Notes: a model not told the origin generated them from the letters alone. DNA of 64,000 nucleotides from Mycobacteriales bacterium (GCA_030447385.1 JAUJOY010000003.1:345000-408999), one strand, 5' to 3'. Positions 1 through 12,576 are shown, counted from the first letter of the stretch. Translations and numbers: made by a program.

Positions 1-573
1 GAGGTGCTGACGCCCGCCGACTACACCCACCACATCGACAAGCGGTCGTTCACGGTCCCGTTCGTGTGTGGGGCGACCAACCTCGGCGAGGCGCTGCGCC
101 GGATCTCCGAGGGCGCGGCCATGATCCGCTCCAAGGGCGAGGCCGGCACCGGCGACGTCTCCCAGGCCACCACCCACATCCGCACGATCCTCGGCGAGAT
201 CCGACGCCTCACGGTCATGGACGAGCCCGAGCTGTTCGCGGCGGCCAAGGTCATGGCGGCCCCGATCGACCTCGTCCGGGAGACCGCCGGGCTCGGCCGG
301 CTGCCTGTCGTCCTGTTCACCGCGGGCGGTGTGGCGACTCCGGCGGATGCCGCGATGATGATGCAGCTCGGGGCCGACGGCGTCTTCATCGGCTCGGGCA
401 TCTTCAAAAGCGGCGACCCCGCTTCGCGGGCCAGGGCGTGCGTCGAGGCCACGGCCTACTTCACCGACGCGGAGCGGATCGCGAAGGTCAGCCGCGGGCT
501 CGGCGAGGCGATGGTCGGCATAGCCGCGGACAGCCTGGGCGCCGCTGAGCTGCTGGCGCAGCGCGGCTGGTGA
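1..573 (+). CDS. pdxS: Pyridoxal 5'-phosphate synthase lyase subunit PdxS (3' part)
   Basis: The window opens inside this gene, so only the C-terminal 190 or so codons of a roughly 300-residue (beta/alpha)8-barrel are present. PdxS condenses ribose 5-phosphate, glyceraldehyde 3-phosphate and ammonia from PdxT into PLP in the cytoplasm. The visible part contains the [10 protein letters not shown] segment, with the second catalytic lysine and phosphate-binding loop of the family, and the later [16 protein letters not shown] and [14 protein letters not shown] phosphate-site segments. The first catalytic lysine lies upstream of the window. The stop overlaps the pdxT start by four bases (GTGA), so the two complex partners are translationally coupled. 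Confidence 0.97.
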   Translation, partial: EVLTPADYTHHIDKRSFTVPFVCGATNLGEALRRISEGAAMIRSKGEAGTGDVSQATTHIRTILGEIRRLTVMDEPELFAAAKVMAAPIDLVRETAGLGRLPVVLFTAGGVATPADAAMMMQLGADGVFIGSGIFKSGDPASRARACVEATAYFTDAERIAKVSRGLGEAMVGIAADSLGAAELLAQRGW

Positions 574-1226
574 CCGCACGTCCCGCTGCCGCGGGGCGGG
601 CGGTCGGCTCGGACGGCTGGCCCGTCCCGCGGGTGGGCATCCTCGCCCTGCAGGGAGACGTGCGCGAGCACGACCGGGCGCTGCGCGACGCCGGCGCCGA
701 GCCGCTGGCCGTGCGGCGGGTCGAGGATCTCCACGGCCTGGACGGGCTGGTGCTGCCGGGCGGCGAGTCGACGACGATGGGCCGGCTGCTCGGCGTGTTC
801 GACCTGCTCGATCCGCTGCGCCGCCTCGTGCAGGAGGGACTGCCGGTCTACGGCTCCTGCGCGGGGATGATCCTGCTGGCCGACGAGGTGCGGGGCGGTC
901 CATCCGACCAGCCCCGGCTCGGTGGCCTCGACATCACCGTGCGCCGCAACGCCTTCGGCCGCCAGGTGGACTCCTTCGAGACCGACCTGGCCTTCGCCGG
1001 GGTGGGGGACGTGCACGCGGTGTTCATCCGCGCCCCCTGGGTCGAGGCGGCCGGCAGCGACGTCCGGGTGCTCGCCCGCGTACCCGACTCCGCTCGCCAG
1101 GCCGCGGGTAGGGTCGTCGCCGTACGCCAGGGGGCGGTCCTGGCCACCTCGTTCCACCCGGAGCTGACCGGGGACTCCCGGATCCATGCGCTGTTCGTGG
1201 ACATGATCAAGGAGGGGGCCGGATGA
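570..1226 (+). CDS. pdxT: Pyridoxal 5'-phosphate synthase glutaminase subunit PdxT
   Basis: Class I glutamine amidotransferase that releases ammonia for PdxS. The core begins at VGILALQGD (about residue 22). GGES lies at residues 64-67, the nucleophile is Cys97 in YGSCAGM, and the His196/Glu198 pair is in SFHPEL, so the triad is complete. The GTG at 570 overlaps the pdxS stop and gives 218 residues with about 21 residues ahead of the conserved core. An in-frame GTG at 633 would give the more usual family length, so the true start could be there. The gene ends in an ATGA overlap with yebC. Confidence 0.95.
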   Translation: MTARPAAAGRAVGSDGWPVPRVGILALQGDVREHDRALRDAGAEPLAVRRVEDLHGLDGLVLPGGESTTMGRLLGVFDLLDPLRRLVQEGLPVYGSCAGMILLADEVRGGPSDQPRLGGLDITVRRNAFGRQVDSFETDLAFAGVGDVHAVFIRAPWVEAAGSDVRVLARVPDSARQAAGRVVAVRQGAVLATSFHPELTGDSRIHALFVDMIKEGAG

Positions 1227-1975
1227 GCGGCCATTCCAAGTGGGCGACGACCAAGCACAAGAAGGCGGTCGTCGACGCCAAGCGCGGCAAGCTGTTCGCC
1301 AAGCTGATCAAGACGATCGAGGTGTCGGCCCGCACCGGCGGGGGCGACCCGGCCGGCAACCCGACGCTCGCGGATGCGATCACGGGCGCCAAACGGCAGT
1401 CCGTGCCGGCCGACAACATCGAGCGGGCCATCAAGCGGGGCAGCGGTGCGCTGGGCGACGCCGCGGCCTACGAGGAGATCCTCTACGAGGCCTACGCACC
1501 CGGCGGCGTGGCGGTCCTCGTCGAGTGCCTGACCGACAACCGCAACCGGGCCGCCGCCGAGGTGCGTACCGCCATCACCCGCAACGGCGGTACGCCGGCG
1601 GACCCCGGATCGGTCTCCTACCTGTTCGCCCGCAAGGGGGTGGTCCTCGTCGCCACGACGCCGGGGCTGACGGAGGACGACGTGCTGATGGCCGTGCTCG
1701 ACGCCGGCGCGGAGGACGTCAACGACCTGGGCGACAGCTTCGAGGTGGTGTGCGCGGCGAGCGACACCTCGCGGGTGCGCGAGGCCTGCACCGCCGCCGG
1801 GCTCGACGTGGAGTCCGCGGCGATCGCGCGGCTGCCGAGCCTGTCGGTGCCGCTGGAGGACGAGGTGGCCGTCAGGGTGCTGCGCCTGGTGGACGCGCTC
1901 GAGGACCTCGACGACGTCCAGAACGTGTGGGCCAACTTCGACGTGAGCGACGAGGTGCTCGAGCGGGTGGGCTGA
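1223..1975 (+). CDS. yebC: YebC/PmpR/TACO1 family regulatory protein
   Basis: A 250-residue YebC/PmpR family protein. The N-terminus [20 protein letters not shown] and the downstream motifs NPTLADAI and [12 protein letters not shown] are diagnostic. Members have been described as DNA-binding transcriptional regulators, and the mitochondrial homologue TACO1 and some bacterial members help translation of proline-rich stretches. Which role applies here cannot be read from the sequence. The ATG overlaps the pdxT stop by four bases. Placement upstream of ruvC is the usual actinobacterial arrangement. Confidence 0.95.
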   Translation: MSGHSKWATTKHKKAVVDAKRGKLFAKLIKTIEVSARTGGGDPAGNPTLADAITGAKRQSVPADNIERAIKRGSGALGDAAAYEEILYEAYAPGGVAVLVECLTDNRNRAAAEVRTAITRNGGTPADPGSVSYLFARKGVVLVATTPGLTEDDVLMAVLDAGAEDVNDLGDSFEVVCAASDTSRVREACTAAGLDVESAAIARLPSLSVPLEDEVAVRVLRLVDALEDLDDVQNVWANFDVSDEVLERVG

Positions 1976-2035
1976 GCGTCCGCACCTCGCGGGGTCCGGC
2001 AGGCGCGCCTCCCCGACGGGTCCCGTGCCGGCACG

Positions 2036-2060
2036 TACGCTTCGCCCGAACGCCTGTTCG
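2036..2060 (+). promoter_or_regulatory. ruvCAB promoter with LexA (SOS) box
   Basis: A TANNNT-type -10 (TACGCT, 2036-2041) is followed at 2047-2060 by CGAAC-GCCT-GTTCG, a perfect palindrome matching the Gram-positive/actinobacterial LexA consensus CGAAC-N4-GTTCG. The box overlaps the predicted transcription start, where LexA would block initiation. This makes ruvC-ruvA-ruvB a DNA-damage-inducible operon by inference. Both the motif and its geometry are seen directly. Confidence 0.8.
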
Positions 2061-2087
2061 CATGCAGGCCGAGCGGGAGGCGGGCAG

Positions 2088-2603
2088 GTGCGCGTGCTGG
2101 GTGTGGACCCCGGGCTGACCCGCTGCGGGCTGGGGGTGGTCGAGGGCTCCCCGGGGCGGGCCGAGCTGGTGGCCGTCGGCGTCGTGCGCACCCCGGCGGC
2201 CGACGCCCTCGGTCACCGTCTCGTGGCCCTCGAGAGCGCCGTCGAGGACTGGCTGGACCGCTACCGGCCGGAGGCGGTCGCGATCGAGCGGGTCTTCTCG
2301 CAGGCCAACGTGCGCACCGTGATGGGCACGGCGCAGGCCGGAGCGGTCGCGATCACGTGCGCAGCCCGGCGGGGCCTGCCGGTGGTCCTGCACACCCCCT
2401 CGGAGGTCAAGGCGGCGGTCACGGGTTCGGGACGCGCGGACAAGGACCAGGTCGGGGCGATGGTGGCCCGGCTGCTGCGACTCGACAGCCCGCCGAGGCC
2501 GGCGGACGCAGCCGACGCCCTCGCCCTGGCGATCTGCCACCTGTGGCGGGCTCCGGCGCAGGCCCGGCTCGCGGGAGCGGTCGCTGCCGTGCGGCGCCCA
2601 TGA
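2088..2603 (+). CDS. ruvC: Holliday junction resolvase RuvC
   Basis: Homodimeric RNase H-fold endonuclease that resolves Holliday junctions in the RuvABC complex. The GTG at 2088 is chosen because it begins the conserved core (RVLGVDPG) and has a GGGAGG ribosome-binding site seven bases upstream; earlier in-frame starts add unsupported residues and overlap the SOS box. The four acidic catalytic residues are present: Asp7 (GVDPG), Glu67 (AIERVF), Asp140 and Asp143 ([11 protein letters not shown]). At 171 residues it has the normal family length. It is first in the ruvCAB operon. Confidence 0.96.
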   Translation: MRVLGVDPGLTRCGLGVVEGSPGRAELVAVGVVRTPAADALGHRLVALESAVEDWLDRYRPEAVAIERVFSQANVRTVMGTAQAGAVAITCAARRGLPVVLHTPSEVKAAVTGSGRADKDQVGAMVARLLRLDSPPRPADAADALALAICHLWRAPAQARLAGAVAAVRRP

Positions 2604-2616
2604 TCGTGACGGCCCG

Positions 2617-3219
2617 ATGATCGCCAGCGTCGAGGGCACGGTGACCGCGCTGACCCCCGAGGGGGCCGTCGTGCGCGTCGGCGGCGTCGGCTTGGCCGTG
2701 CACACCACCGCCGGCACCCGCTCGCGGCTGCGCGTCGGGGAGCCGGCGCTGCTGGCGACGAGCCTCGTGGTGCGTGAGGACAGCCTGACGCTCTACGGCT
2801 TCGCCGACGACGACGAGCGCGGCCTGTTCGAGCTGCTGCAGAGCGCCTCGGGTGTCGGCCCGCGCCTGGCGCAGGCGGTGCTGACCGTGCACACTCCCGA
2901 GGCGGTACGCCGGGCGCTGGCCACCGAGGACCTGCGAGCCCTGTGCCTGGTGCCCGGCATCGGCCGCAAGGGCGCGCAGCGGATGGTGCTCGAGCTCAAG
3001 GACAAGGCGCAGCCGGCCGGGCAGGACGCGGCGCCTGCGACCAGCGGTGCCGACGGCTGGCGCGACACCCTGACGTCGGCGCTGGTCGGGCTCGGGTGGA
3101 GCAGCTCGCAGGCCGACGGCGTGGTGGTCGGCCTGGCCGCCGCGCATCCGCAGGCCGGGCAGGACGACGTCCCGGCGCTGCTCCGGGAGGCGCTCGTGCA
3201 GCTGGGGCGCGGACGGTGA
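2617..3219 (+). CDS. ruvA: Holliday junction branch migration protein RuvA
   Basis: Tetrameric junction-recognition subunit that holds the DNA while RuvB drives branch migration. The 200-residue protein has the OB-fold domain I (MIASVEGTV start, [10 protein letters not shown]), helix-hairpin-helix DNA-binding segments ([12 protein letters not shown] and [19 protein letters not shown]), an Ala/Gly-rich linker, and the C-terminal domain III that contacts RuvB (from about residue 148). It starts 13 bases after ruvC and overlaps ruvB by GTGA. Confidence 0.96.
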   Translation: MIASVEGTVTALTPEGAVVRVGGVGLAVHTTAGTRSRLRVGEPALLATSLVVREDSLTLYGFADDDERGLFELLQSASGVGPRLAQAVLTVHTPEAVRRALATEDLRALCLVPGIGRKGAQRMVLELKDKAQPAGQDAAPATSGADGWRDTLTSALVGLGWSSSQADGVVVGLAAAHPQAGQDDVPALLREALVQLGRGR

Positions 3220-4268
3220 GCACCCCGCAGGACCCGTCCGCCCTCGTACGTCCCGAAGCCGGCGAGGAGGAGCGCCTGGTCGAGGCTGCCCTGCGACCGC
3301 GCCGCCTCGAGGAGTTCATCGGCCAGGAGCGGGTGCGCGAGCAGGTCTCACTGGTGCTGGAGAGCGCCCGCCGACGCGGCCGGCCACCGGACCACATGCT
3401 GCTGTCCGGCGCACCCGGCCTCGGCAAGACGTCGCTGGCCATGATCATCGCCGCGGAGCTCGGGTCCGGCCTGCGGATCACCAGCGGACCGGCGCTCGAG
3501 CGGGCCGGTGATCTCGCCGCGCTCGTGAGCGGCCTGCAGGCCGGCGAGGTGCTGTTCATCGACGAGATCCACCGGATCGCCCGGCCGGCCGAGGAGCTGC
3601 TCTACGTCGCCATGGAGGACTTCCGGGTCGACGTCGTGGTGGGCAAGGGGCCCGGCTCGACGGCGATCCCGCTCGAGGTCGCGCCGTTCACCCTGGTGGG
3701 GGCCACCACGCGGTCGGGGCTGCTGACCGGCCCGCTGCGCGACCGGTTCGGCTTCACGGCCCACATGGAGCCCTACAGCCCGGCCGAGCTCGAGCGGGTC
3801 CTGGTGCGCAGCGCCGGGCTGCTCGGGGTGGACCTGCGGGCCGACGGGGCCACCGAGATCGCGGGGCGCTCCCGCGGCACGCCCCGCATCGCCAACCGGC
3901 TGCTGCGCCGGGTCCGGGACTACGCCGAGGTCCGCGCCGACGGCACCGTCGACCGGCCGGTGGCCCGCGCCGCGTTGGCGGTCTACGACGTCGACGAGCT
4001 GGGCCTGGACCGGCTCGACCGCGAGGTGCTCAGCGCCCTCGTACACCGCTTCGGCGGCGGCCCGGTCGGCCTGTCCACCCTGGCGGTGGCGGTCAGCGAG
4101 GAGCCGGGCACCGTCGAGGAGGTGGCCGAGCCGTTCCTCGTCCGGTCCGGGCTGATCGTGCGCACCTCCCGCGGGCGGATGGCGACACCGGCCGCCTGGG
4201 CACACCTCGGGCTCCGCCCGCCCCGGCCGGTCGACGTCCTCCCGCTCGACCTCGGCGACGCCGGTTGA
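3216..4268 (+). CDS. ruvB: Holliday junction branch migration ATPase RuvB
   Basis: AAA+ hexameric motor of RuvAB. The GTG at 3216 overlaps the ruvA stop and gives a normal 350-residue protein. Visible motifs are Walker [10 protein letters not shown] (Lys71), Walker B LFIDEIHR (Asp116/Glu117), sensor 1 (GATTRSGLL) and the C-terminal winged helix beginning near [16 protein letters not shown]. It is the last gene of the SOS-boxed ruvCAB unit, and a separate promoter follows for yajC. Confidence 0.97.
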   Translation: MSTPQDPSALVRPEAGEEERLVEAALRPRRLEEFIGQERVREQVSLVLESARRRGRPPDHMLLSGAPGLGKTSLAMIIAAELGSGLRITSGPALERAGDLAALVSGLQAGEVLFIDEIHRIARPAEELLYVAMEDFRVDVVVGKGPGSTAIPLEVAPFTLVGATTRSGLLTGPLRDRFGFTAHMEPYSPAELERVLVRSAGLLGVDLRADGATEIAGRSRGTPRIANRLLRRVRDYAEVRADGTVDRPVARAALAVYDVDELGLDRLDREVLSALVHRFGGGPVGLSTLAVAVSEEPGTVEEVAEPFLVRSGLIVRTSRGRMATPAAWAHLGLRPPRPVDVLPLDLGDAG

Positions 4269-4294
4269 CGTGCGGCGCGCCGGCCCGCCGTCAC

Positions 4295-4340
4295 TAGGCT
4301 GACCGCTCCCGCGCACCGCACCACCCACAGGATCCGGAGG
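4295..4340 (+). promoter_or_regulatory. Putative yajC-apt promoter and ribosome-binding site
   Basis: TAGGCT at 4295-4300 matches the TANNNT actinobacterial -10. A start near 4307 would give a leader of about 42 bases ending in GGAGG (4336-4340), eight bases before the yajC GTG at 4349. No clear -35 is visible. Confidence 0.5.
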
Positions 4341-4348
4341 TCGAGCCC

Positions 4349-4651
4349 GTGAACGAGGCCGTGCAGCAGCTGGTGTTCTTCGCGCTGCTGATCCTCGGGC
4401 TCTACCTGCTGGTCCTTCGGCCCCAGCGCGCCCGCGCCCGGGCGATCGCCGAGATCCGCGCGGACATGAAGGTCGGCAGCCGGGTGATCACCACGGCCGG
4501 CATCCACGCGACCGTGGCCGCTCTCGAGGGCGACGAGGTGCTGCTCGATGTGGCGCCGGGCGTGCAGGTCCGCTTCGCGCGGGTGGCGGTCGTCGTCCTG
4601 CTGGACGCCGCGCAGGAGCAGCTGCCCGCCGACCCGGACGGGAAGCAGTGA
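4349..4651 (+). CDS. yajC: Preprotein translocase accessory subunit YajC
   Basis: A 100-residue single-span membrane protein. The N-terminal hydrophobic helix (VFFALLILGLYLLVLRPQ, about residues 9-26) is followed by the family LRPQ..R motif and a small cytosolic beta domain (MKVGSRVITTAGIHATVAAL). YajC normally works with SecD and SecF in the Sec holotranslocon. In most actinobacteria secD and secF follow immediately, but here the stop codon overlaps the apt start (GTGA), so there is no room for them. Confidence 0.93.
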   Translation: MNEAVQQLVFFALLILGLYLLVLRPQRARARAIAEIRADMKVGSRVITTAGIHATVAALEGDEVLLDVAPGVQVRFARVAVVVLLDAAQEQLPADPDGKQ

Positions 4652-5184
4652 GCGACGAGCAGCTGTGGCGCTCGCGCATCGTCGACGTCCTGGACTTCCC
4701 CTCCGAAGGCGTGGTGTTCAAGGACATCTCACCGCTGCTGGCCCACCACGACGCCTTCTCGGCGGCCGTGGACGCCGTCGTAGCCCACCACCTGGAGGCG
4801 GCCGTCGACAAGGTCGTCGGCATCGAGGCCAGAGGGTTCATCGTCGCGGCACCCGCCGCCTACCGGCTCGGGGCAGGCTTCGTGCCGGTCCGCAAGCCCG
4901 GCAAGCTCCCCGGGCCGACGCACGAGGAGGCCTACTCCCTCGAGTACGGCGCCAACGTCCTGCAGGTCCACCGGGACGCCTTCTCGCCGGGAGAGCGGGT
5001 GCTCATCGTGGACGACGTCCTCGCCACGGGCGGGACCGCCGCGGCAGCGGCTCGGCTGGTCTTCACCGCCGGCGCCGAGGTGGTCGGCTTCTCGGTCCTG
5101 CTCGAGCTCGGCTTCCTCGCCGGCCGGGCCGCCCTGGCCGCGCAGCACCCGGGCGTCCCCGTGCACGCCCTGCTCGAGTACTGA
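4648..5184 (+). CDS. apt: Adenine phosphoribosyltransferase
   Basis: Type I phosphoribosyltransferase converting adenine and PRPP to AMP (purine salvage, cytoplasm). The 178-residue protein shows FPSEGVVFKDISPLL near the N-terminus, GIEARGFI, the flexible-loop region RKPGKLPG and the PRPP-binding motif VLIVDDVLATGGTA. It overlaps yajC by four bases and precedes relA, as in other actinobacteria apart from the missing secDF. Confidence 0.96.
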   Translation: MSDEQLWRSRIVDVLDFPSEGVVFKDISPLLAHHDAFSAAVDAVVAHHLEAAVDKVVGIEARGFIVAAPAAYRLGAGFVPVRKPGKLPGPTHEEAYSLEYGANVLQVHRDAFSPGERVLIVDDVLATGGTAAAAARLVFTAGAEVVGFSVLLELGFLAGRAALAAQHPGVPVHALLEY

Positions 5185-5239
5185 CCCTGGCGTGCCGAGG
5201 ATGTCGGCAGGCCAGGAAGTTCCGGGGCGGTGTAGTCCT

Positions 5240-5274
5240 TACACTCAGTGTCCAGGGACTCTATCGGGGGAGGG
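5240..5274 (+). promoter_or_regulatory. Putative rel promoter and ribosome-binding site
   Basis: TACACT at 5240-5245 fits TANNNT and would place the start of transcription near 5252. The purine run GGGGGAGGG at 5266-5274 is a strong ribosome-binding site for the TTG at 5278. It argues against an in-frame GTG at 5248, which would lie within a few bases of the -10 and has no ribosome-binding site. Confidence 0.45.
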
Positions 5275-5277
5275 CGG

Positions 5278-7746
<2,469 letters not shown>

Positions 7747-7753
7747 CCGGCCC

Positions 7754-8572
7754 CTACGTCGGCTTCAGGGTCACCTGCACCGTCGAGATCTGCACCGGCA
7801 GCGTCGGCTTGCCGTCGGAGGGACGGGCACCTGCCTCCACACCGGCGGCGGCCACCTTGTCGAGCACGTCGAGCCCCGCCGTGATGGTCCCGAACGGGGT
7901 GTAGCTCGGCGGCAGCGAGCTGTCGGCGTAGACCAGGAAGAACTGGCTGCCGTTGGTGTCGGCCCCGCTGTTGGCCATCGCCACCGTGCCGCGCGGATAG
8001 GTCGCGCCCTCGAGGTTCTCGTCGGGGAACTTGTAGCCCGGGTCGCCCTTGCCGGTTCCGGTCGGGTCGCCGCACTGCAGCACGCTGATCCCCGCCGTCG
8101 TCAGCCGGTGGCAGGGGGTGTCGTTGAAGTAGCCGGACTCGGCCAGGGACCGGAAGCTGTTCACGGTGCACGGCGCCTTCGCGCTGGGCGCCTCGAAGGT
8201 GATCGGCCCCTGACTCGTCGTCAGGGTGACCGCGAACACCGCCGCATCCTCGACGTCCGTGGCGGCCGGCAGCGGGGCCGGCCGAGCCGGCTGCAGCCCC
8301 GTCGGGGTGTACTCGCAGCTGCCGGGCGGCAGGGGGGCCTTCGGCGAGGAGGCCGGGTCGGGTGTGGGGGAGTCGGAGGCGGCCAGGGTCGAGTCCCCAC
8401 CCCGGGTGGCTGCGGCGAGCGAGAGGGCACCACCCGCCACCAGCGCCACCGCGAGGATGCTGGCGATGATCGCGTTGCGCTGGCGGCGCTTGGCCTCGGC
8501 GGCGGCGCGCCTGGCCGCCTGCCGCTCAGCCCGCTGCCGGGCGAGCTCCTTCTCGCGCCTGCTGTTGGCCAC
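7754..8572 (-). CDS. Membrane-anchored cyclophilin-type peptidyl-prolyl isomerase
   Basis: The predicted 272-residue product starts at a GTG (8572) with GGAAAGGA just upstream. A very basic, Arg/Ala-rich cytoplasmic segment (residues 1-33) precedes one transmembrane helix (about 34-55), a Ser/Pro linker, and a C-terminal cyclophilin domain facing outward. Core motifs are CHRL, LQCGDPTGTGKGDPGY and ANSGADTNGSQFFLVY; the catalytic Arg (HRL), Gln (LQCGD) and Phe (SQFF) are kept. It probably assists folding of exported proteins. Being next to rel on the opposite strand is common in actinobacteria. This is one of two confident minus-strand genes in the window. Confidence 0.93.
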   Translation of the reverse strand: MANSRREKELARQRAERQAARRAAAEAKRRQRNAIIASILAVALVAGGALSLAAATRGGDSTLAASDSPTPDPASSPKAPLPPGSCEYTPTGLQPARPAPLPAATDVEDAAVFAVTLTTSQGPITFEAPSAKAPCTVNSFRSLAESGYFNDTPCHRLTTAGISVLQCGDPTGTGKGDPGYKFPDENLEGATYPRGTVAMANSGADTNGSQFFLVYADSSLPPSYTPFGTITAGLDVLDKVAAAGVEAGARPSDGKPTLPVQISTVQVTLKPT

Positions 8573-8633
8573 GCCGGTCCTTTCCCACGAAGGTCGATGC
8601 GGTGACACCGGACACGGCGTTGCCCGCCCGGGG

Positions 8634-8681
8634 AGTCTAGGGAGATCCGAGACGGGCGCCGGGCAGGGCCGCCGGTAGTCT
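8634..8681. promoter_or_regulatory. Divergent promoter pair between the cyclophilin and hydrolase genes
   Basis: On the minus strand TAGACT (reverse complement of 8634-8639) is a TANNNT -10 for the cyclophilin gene. On the plus strand TAGTCT (8676-8681) is a -10 for the metallo-hydrolase/hisS/aspS unit. Leaders would be about 55 and 95 bases. Only the -10 boxes are visible, so this is a motif-level call. Confidence 0.45.
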
Positions 8682-8782
8682 CGGCCTGCGGTCGGGCGCC
8701 GGGCGCCGGCCGGCTGCGGCCGCTCGTCCCGCCTACCGGGTCGCCACGTTCGCGCGCCAGACCTGCCCCCGAGAGGACGTCC

Positions 8783-9487
8783 GTGCTGGTCCGAGGGTTC
8801 CCGGCGCAGGCGTTCGGGACCAACTGCTACGTCGTCGCGGCCGGGCCGGGTGCGCCCTGCGTCGTCGTGGACCCGGGCATCGGGGTGGAGCCGCAGCTCG
8901 AGGAGCTGCTGACCGAGCACCACCTGCAGCCGGTCGCGGTCCTGCTCACGCACGGGCACCTGGACCACACCTTCTCGGTGGCCCCCGTCTGCGGGGCCCG
9001 CGACATCCCGGCCTACATCCACCCCGACGACCGGGACCAGCTCGCGGATCCGCTGAGCTACCTGTCCGACGGCTCCGCCCAGCTGTTCGGCGGACGGCTG
9101 GCCTGGAGCGAGCCGGACGACGTCCGGCTGCTCGACCCCGCGCTCCCGATGGAGATCGCCGGCCTGCGGATCGGGGTCGACCTCGCTCCGGGTCACACGC
9201 CGGGCTCGGTGGTCTTCCGCCTGCCGGGCGAGGAGCTCGACGGTGAGGCCGGAGCGCCGCTGCTGCTGTCGGGCGACCTGCTGTTCGCCGGCTCGATCGG
9301 GCGCACCGACCTGCGCGGCGGCAGCTGGGAGGACATGCAGCGCTCCCTGGTCTCGGTGGTCCTGCCCATGGCGGACGAGACCGTGGTCCTGCCCGGCCAC
9401 GGCCCCGCCACCACCATCGGTCGTGAGCGGGCCGACAACCCCTTCCTGCAGGACCTCCCGCCGGCTCCTCCCGTCCGGGGCCTGTAG
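8783..9487 (+). CDS. MBL-fold metallo-hydrolase (glyoxalase II-like)
   Basis: The predicted 234-residue protein has the metallo-beta-lactamase fold. The metal-binding THGHLDH motif is at residues 56-62 (His57, His59, Asp61, His62), with later metal ligands in APGHTPGS and LPGHGPATT. The arrangement resembles hydroxyacylglutathione hydrolase-like thioesterases that commonly precede hisS in actinobacteria. The physiological substrate is unknown; since actinobacteria usually lack glutathione, a mycothiol conjugate is only a possibility. It overlaps hisS by one base. Confidence 0.88.
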   Translation: MLVRGFPAQAFGTNCYVVAAGPGAPCVVVDPGIGVEPQLEELLTEHHLQPVAVLLTHGHLDHTFSVAPVCGARDIPAYIHPDDRDQLADPLSYLSDGSAQLFGGRLAWSEPDDVRLLDPALPMEIAGLRIGVDLAPGHTPGSVVFRLPGEELDGEAGAPLLLSGDLLFAGSIGRTDLRGGSWEDMQRSLVSVVLPMADETVVLPGHGPATTIGRERADNPFLQDLPPAPPVRGL

Positions 9488-10746
9488 TGGGCTTCGCCGC
9501 GCCGAAGGGCGTCCCGGACTACGTCCCCCCTCGCTCGGAGCACCTGCTGGCCGTGCGCGAGGCGATGACGGCGCCACTTCGGCTGGCCGGCTACGGCTAC
9601 CTCGAGCTGCCGGTGTTCGAGGACACCGCCCTGTTCGCCCGCGGCGTCGGCGAGACGACCGACGTGGTCAGCAAGGAGATGTTCACCTTCTCCGACCGCG
9701 GCGACCGCTCGCTGACCCTGCGTCCGGAGGGCACGGTCGGTGCCGTCCGCGCCGTCCTCGGCGCCGGGCTCGAGCGCGGCGCGCTGCCGGTGAAGCTCTG
9801 GTACGCCGGGCCGATGTTCCGCTACGAGCAGCCGCAGTCCGGCCGGCAGCGGCAGTTCAGCCAGGTCGGGGCGGAAGCTCTGGGCAGCGACGACCCAGCG
9901 CTGGATGCCGAGCTCGTCGCGCTGGCCGACCACGCCTACCGCTCGCTCGGCCTCACCCGGACGGTCCTGCACCTGGCCACTCTCGGGGACCCTTCGGACC
10001 GCACCGACTACAGCAGCACCCTGCGGGAGTGGCTGAAGCCGCGGGTGGGTGGGCTCGACCGCGAGACCGACCGGCGCATCGAGCGCAACCCCCTGCGGGT
10101 GCTCGACGACAAGCGTCCCGAGGTGCAGGCGGCGACCGCCGACGCCCCCCTCCTGACGGAGCACCTGGGTCCACGGGCGCGGGCCCACCACGAGTCGGTA
10201 CGCGGGCACCTCACCGACCTCGGCGTGCCGTTCCTCGACGACCCCCGCCTGGTGCGCGGGCTGGACTACTACCGCCGTACGACCTTCGAGTTCGTCCACC
10301 CGCAGCTCGGCGCGCAGTCCACGATCGGCGCAGGGGGGCGCTACGACGGGCTCTCCGAGACCGTGGGCGGGCCGCCGCTGCCCGGGATCGGCTGGGCGCT
10401 CGGCGTCGACCGGACGCTGCTCGCGCTCGAGGCAGAGGGGGTGCTGCCGCACGACCCGCCGCGGGCGCAGGTGTTCTTCGTGCCGCTCGGCGGGGTGGCC
10501 AAGGCCCGCTCCCTGGCCCTCGTCGCCCAGCTGCGCAGAGCAGGGGTGTGCGCCGATCTCGCGTACGGGGAGCGGGGGATGAAGGGCGCGATGAAGGCAG
10601 CTGACCGCAGCGGAGCGCACTACGCCGTCGTCCTCGGCGACCGCGACCTCGAGGCCGGTGTCGGTCAGGTCAAGGACCTGCGCACCGGCAGCCAGCAGGC
10701 CGTCGCGCTGGACGACCTCGTCCCCACCCTGGAAGGACTGCTGTGA
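9487..10746 (+). CDS. hisS: Histidyl-tRNA synthetase
   Basis: Class II aminoacyl-tRNA synthetase of 419 residues charging tRNA-His. Visible are motif 1/2 segments ([32 protein letters not shown]), the histidine-specific region [20 protein letters not shown] and motif 3 [13 protein letters not shown], then the C-terminal anticodon-binding domain (from about VFFVPLGG). It is translationally coupled to aspS (GTGA). Confidence 0.96.
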   Translation: MGFAAPKGVPDYVPPRSEHLLAVREAMTAPLRLAGYGYLELPVFEDTALFARGVGETTDVVSKEMFTFSDRGDRSLTLRPEGTVGAVRAVLGAGLERGALPVKLWYAGPMFRYEQPQSGRQRQFSQVGAEALGSDDPALDAELVALADHAYRSLGLTRTVLHLATLGDPSDRTDYSSTLREWLKPRVGGLDRETDRRIERNPLRVLDDKRPEVQAATADAPLLTEHLGPRARAHHESVRGHLTDLGVPFLDDPRLVRGLDYYRRTTFEFVHPQLGAQSTIGAGGRYDGLSETVGGPPLPGIGWALGVDRTLLALEAEGVLPHDPPRAQVFFVPLGGVAKARSLALVAQLRRAGVCADLAYGERGMKGAMKAADRSGAHYAVVLGDRDLEAGVGQVKDLRTGSQQAVALDDLVPTLEGLL

Positions 10747-12512
10747 TCCGCACGCACGAGGCCGGGCGGCTCCGGGAGGAGCTCGCCGGCTCGACCGTCA
10801 CCCTGACCGGGTGGGTGGCCCGCCGCCGCGACCACGGCGGGGTCGCCTTCCTCGACCTGCGCGACGGCTCGGGGATCGTCCAGGTGGTGGTCCGCGAGAA
10901 CGAGATCGCCCACGACCTGCGCAGCGAGTACTGCGTCCGGGTCGTCGGGGAGGTCCGGGTCCGGCCCGAGGGCAACCGCAACGGCGCCCTGGCGACCGGT
11001 GGGATCGAGGTCGCGGCGAGCGAGGTCGAGGTGCTGTCCACAGCCGCACCCCTGCCGTTGCCGATCGAGGACGAGGTGGCGGTGGGCGACGAGGTGCGGC
11101 TGCGCTACCGCTACCTCGACCTGCGCCGCTCGGGCCCGGCCGAGATGCTGCGTACGCGCTCGGTCGTCACCCGGGCGATCCGCCGGGTCATGGACGAGCG
11201 CGACTTCCTCGACATCGAGACCCCCACCCTCACCCGGTCGACCCCCGAGGGGGCTCGCGACTTCCTCGTCCCGGTGCGCCTGCAGCCCGGCACCTGGTAC
11301 GCGCTGCCGCAGTCGCCGCAGCTGTTCAAGCAGCTGCTCATGGTCGCCGGGGTGGAGCGCTACTACCAGATCGCGCGCTGCTACCGCGATGAGGACTTCC
11401 GCGCGGACCGGCAGCCGGAGTTCACCCAGCTCGACATCGAGATGTCCTTCCTGGACGAGGAGGACATCTACGAGCTGTCCGAGGCGGTGATGCACCGCGT
11501 CTGGTCCGAGGCGCTGGGTGTCGACCTCCCGAGACCGTTCCCCCGGATGACCTACGACGAGGCGATGCGCCGGTTCGGCGTCGACCGGCCGGACGTCCGC
11601 TTCGGCCTCGAGCTCGCCGACGTGACGGAGCACTTCGCGAGCACGCCGTTCCGGGTGTTCCAGGCCGAGCACGTCGGGGCCGTCGTCATGCCGGGCGGCG
11701 GGACGCAGCCGCGCAAGGCCTTCGACGCCTGGCAGGAGTGGGCCCGCCAGCGCGGCGCGCGCGGTCTCGCGTACGTCACCTTCCTCGAGGACGGCAGCCT
11801 CGGCGGCCCGGTCGCCAAGAACCTGTCCGAGGCCGAACGCGACGGCCTGCGGAGGGCGGTCGGTGCGGACGTGGGGGACTGCGCCTTCTTCGCCGCCGGC
11901 ACCCGGGCCGGCACGCTGGCGCTGCTCGGCGCCACGCGGATCGAGATCGGCCGCCGGCTGGGGCTGATGGACCCCTCGCGGTGGGAGTTCCTGTGGGTGA
12001 CCGACTTCCCGATGTTCGAGCCGATCGAGCGTCCGGACGGCGCCGCGGGCTGGCACGCGGTGCACCACCCGTTCACGGCGCCGGCTGCGACGCACCTAGA
12101 CACCTTCGACACCTCACCGCAGGATGTGCCCACCCGCGCGTACGACCTCATCCTCAACGGCGCCGAGCTCGGCGGCGGCTCGATCCGCATCCACTCGCCG
12201 GCGGTGCAGCGCCGGGTCTTCGACGTCATCGGGCTCAGCGAGGAGCAGGCGGTGGAGCAGTTCGGCTTCCTGCTGCAGGCGCTGGAGTACGGCCCGCCGC
12301 CGCACGGCGGGATCGCCTTCGGCCTCGACCGGATCACGGCGATGCTCACAGGGGCGGAGTCGATCCGCGAGGTGATCGCGTTCCCGAAGACCGGCGGGGG
12401 CAGCGACCCGCTGACCGGGGCGCCCACGACCATCACCTCCGAGCAGCGCCGGGAGGCCGGCATCGATGCCGAGCCGGTCGTCGCGGCCCCGGCTACCTCC
12501 GCGGGGGCCTGA
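10743..12512 (+). CDS. aspS: Aspartyl-tRNA synthetase
   Basis: Bacterial-type class II AspRS (589 residues): N-terminal OB anticodon-binding domain ([20 protein letters not shown]), catalytic core with [12 protein letters not shown], motif 2 ([19 protein letters not shown]), the bacterial GAD insertion domain (about residues 280-410) and motif 3 [13 protein letters not shown]. Many actinobacterial AspRS enzymes also charge tRNA-Asn and rely on GatCAB. The sequence alone does not settle that here. Confidence 0.95.
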   Translation: MIRTHEAGRLREELAGSTVTLTGWVARRRDHGGVAFLDLRDGSGIVQVVVRENEIAHDLRSEYCVRVVGEVRVRPEGNRNGALATGGIEVAASEVEVLSTAAPLPLPIEDEVAVGDEVRLRYRYLDLRRSGPAEMLRTRSVVTRAIRRVMDERDFLDIETPTLTRSTPEGARDFLVPVRLQPGTWYALPQSPQLFKQLLMVAGVERYYQIARCYRDEDFRADRQPEFTQLDIEMSFLDEEDIYELSEAVMHRVWSEALGVDLPRPFPRMTYDEAMRRFGVDRPDVRFGLELADVTEHFASTPFRVFQAEHVGAVVMPGGGTQPRKAFDAWQEWARQRGARGLAYVTFLEDGSLGGPVAKNLSEAERDGLRRAVGADVGDCAFFAAGTRAGTLALLGATRIEIGRRLGLMDPSRWEFLWVTDFPMFEPIERPDGAAGWHAVHHPFTAPAATHLDTFDTSPQDVPTRAYDLILNGAELGGGSIRIHSPAVQRRVFDVIGLSEEQAVEQFGFLLQALEYGPPPHGGIAFGLDRITAMLTGAESIREVIAFPKTGGGSDPLTGAPTTITSEQRREAGIDAEPVVAAPATSAGA

Positions 12513-12576
12513 CCGCCGTACCGCCGCGCGAGGGCGGGGGCGGGGCCGGGTCGGGGGGCGAGCTCCTGCCGTGTCC

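Noticed and set aside
8682-8782. T-box or attenuator leader ahead of the hisS-aspS unit
   Set aside because: The 100-base leader lacks the T-box bulge sequence and any terminator/antiterminator pair.
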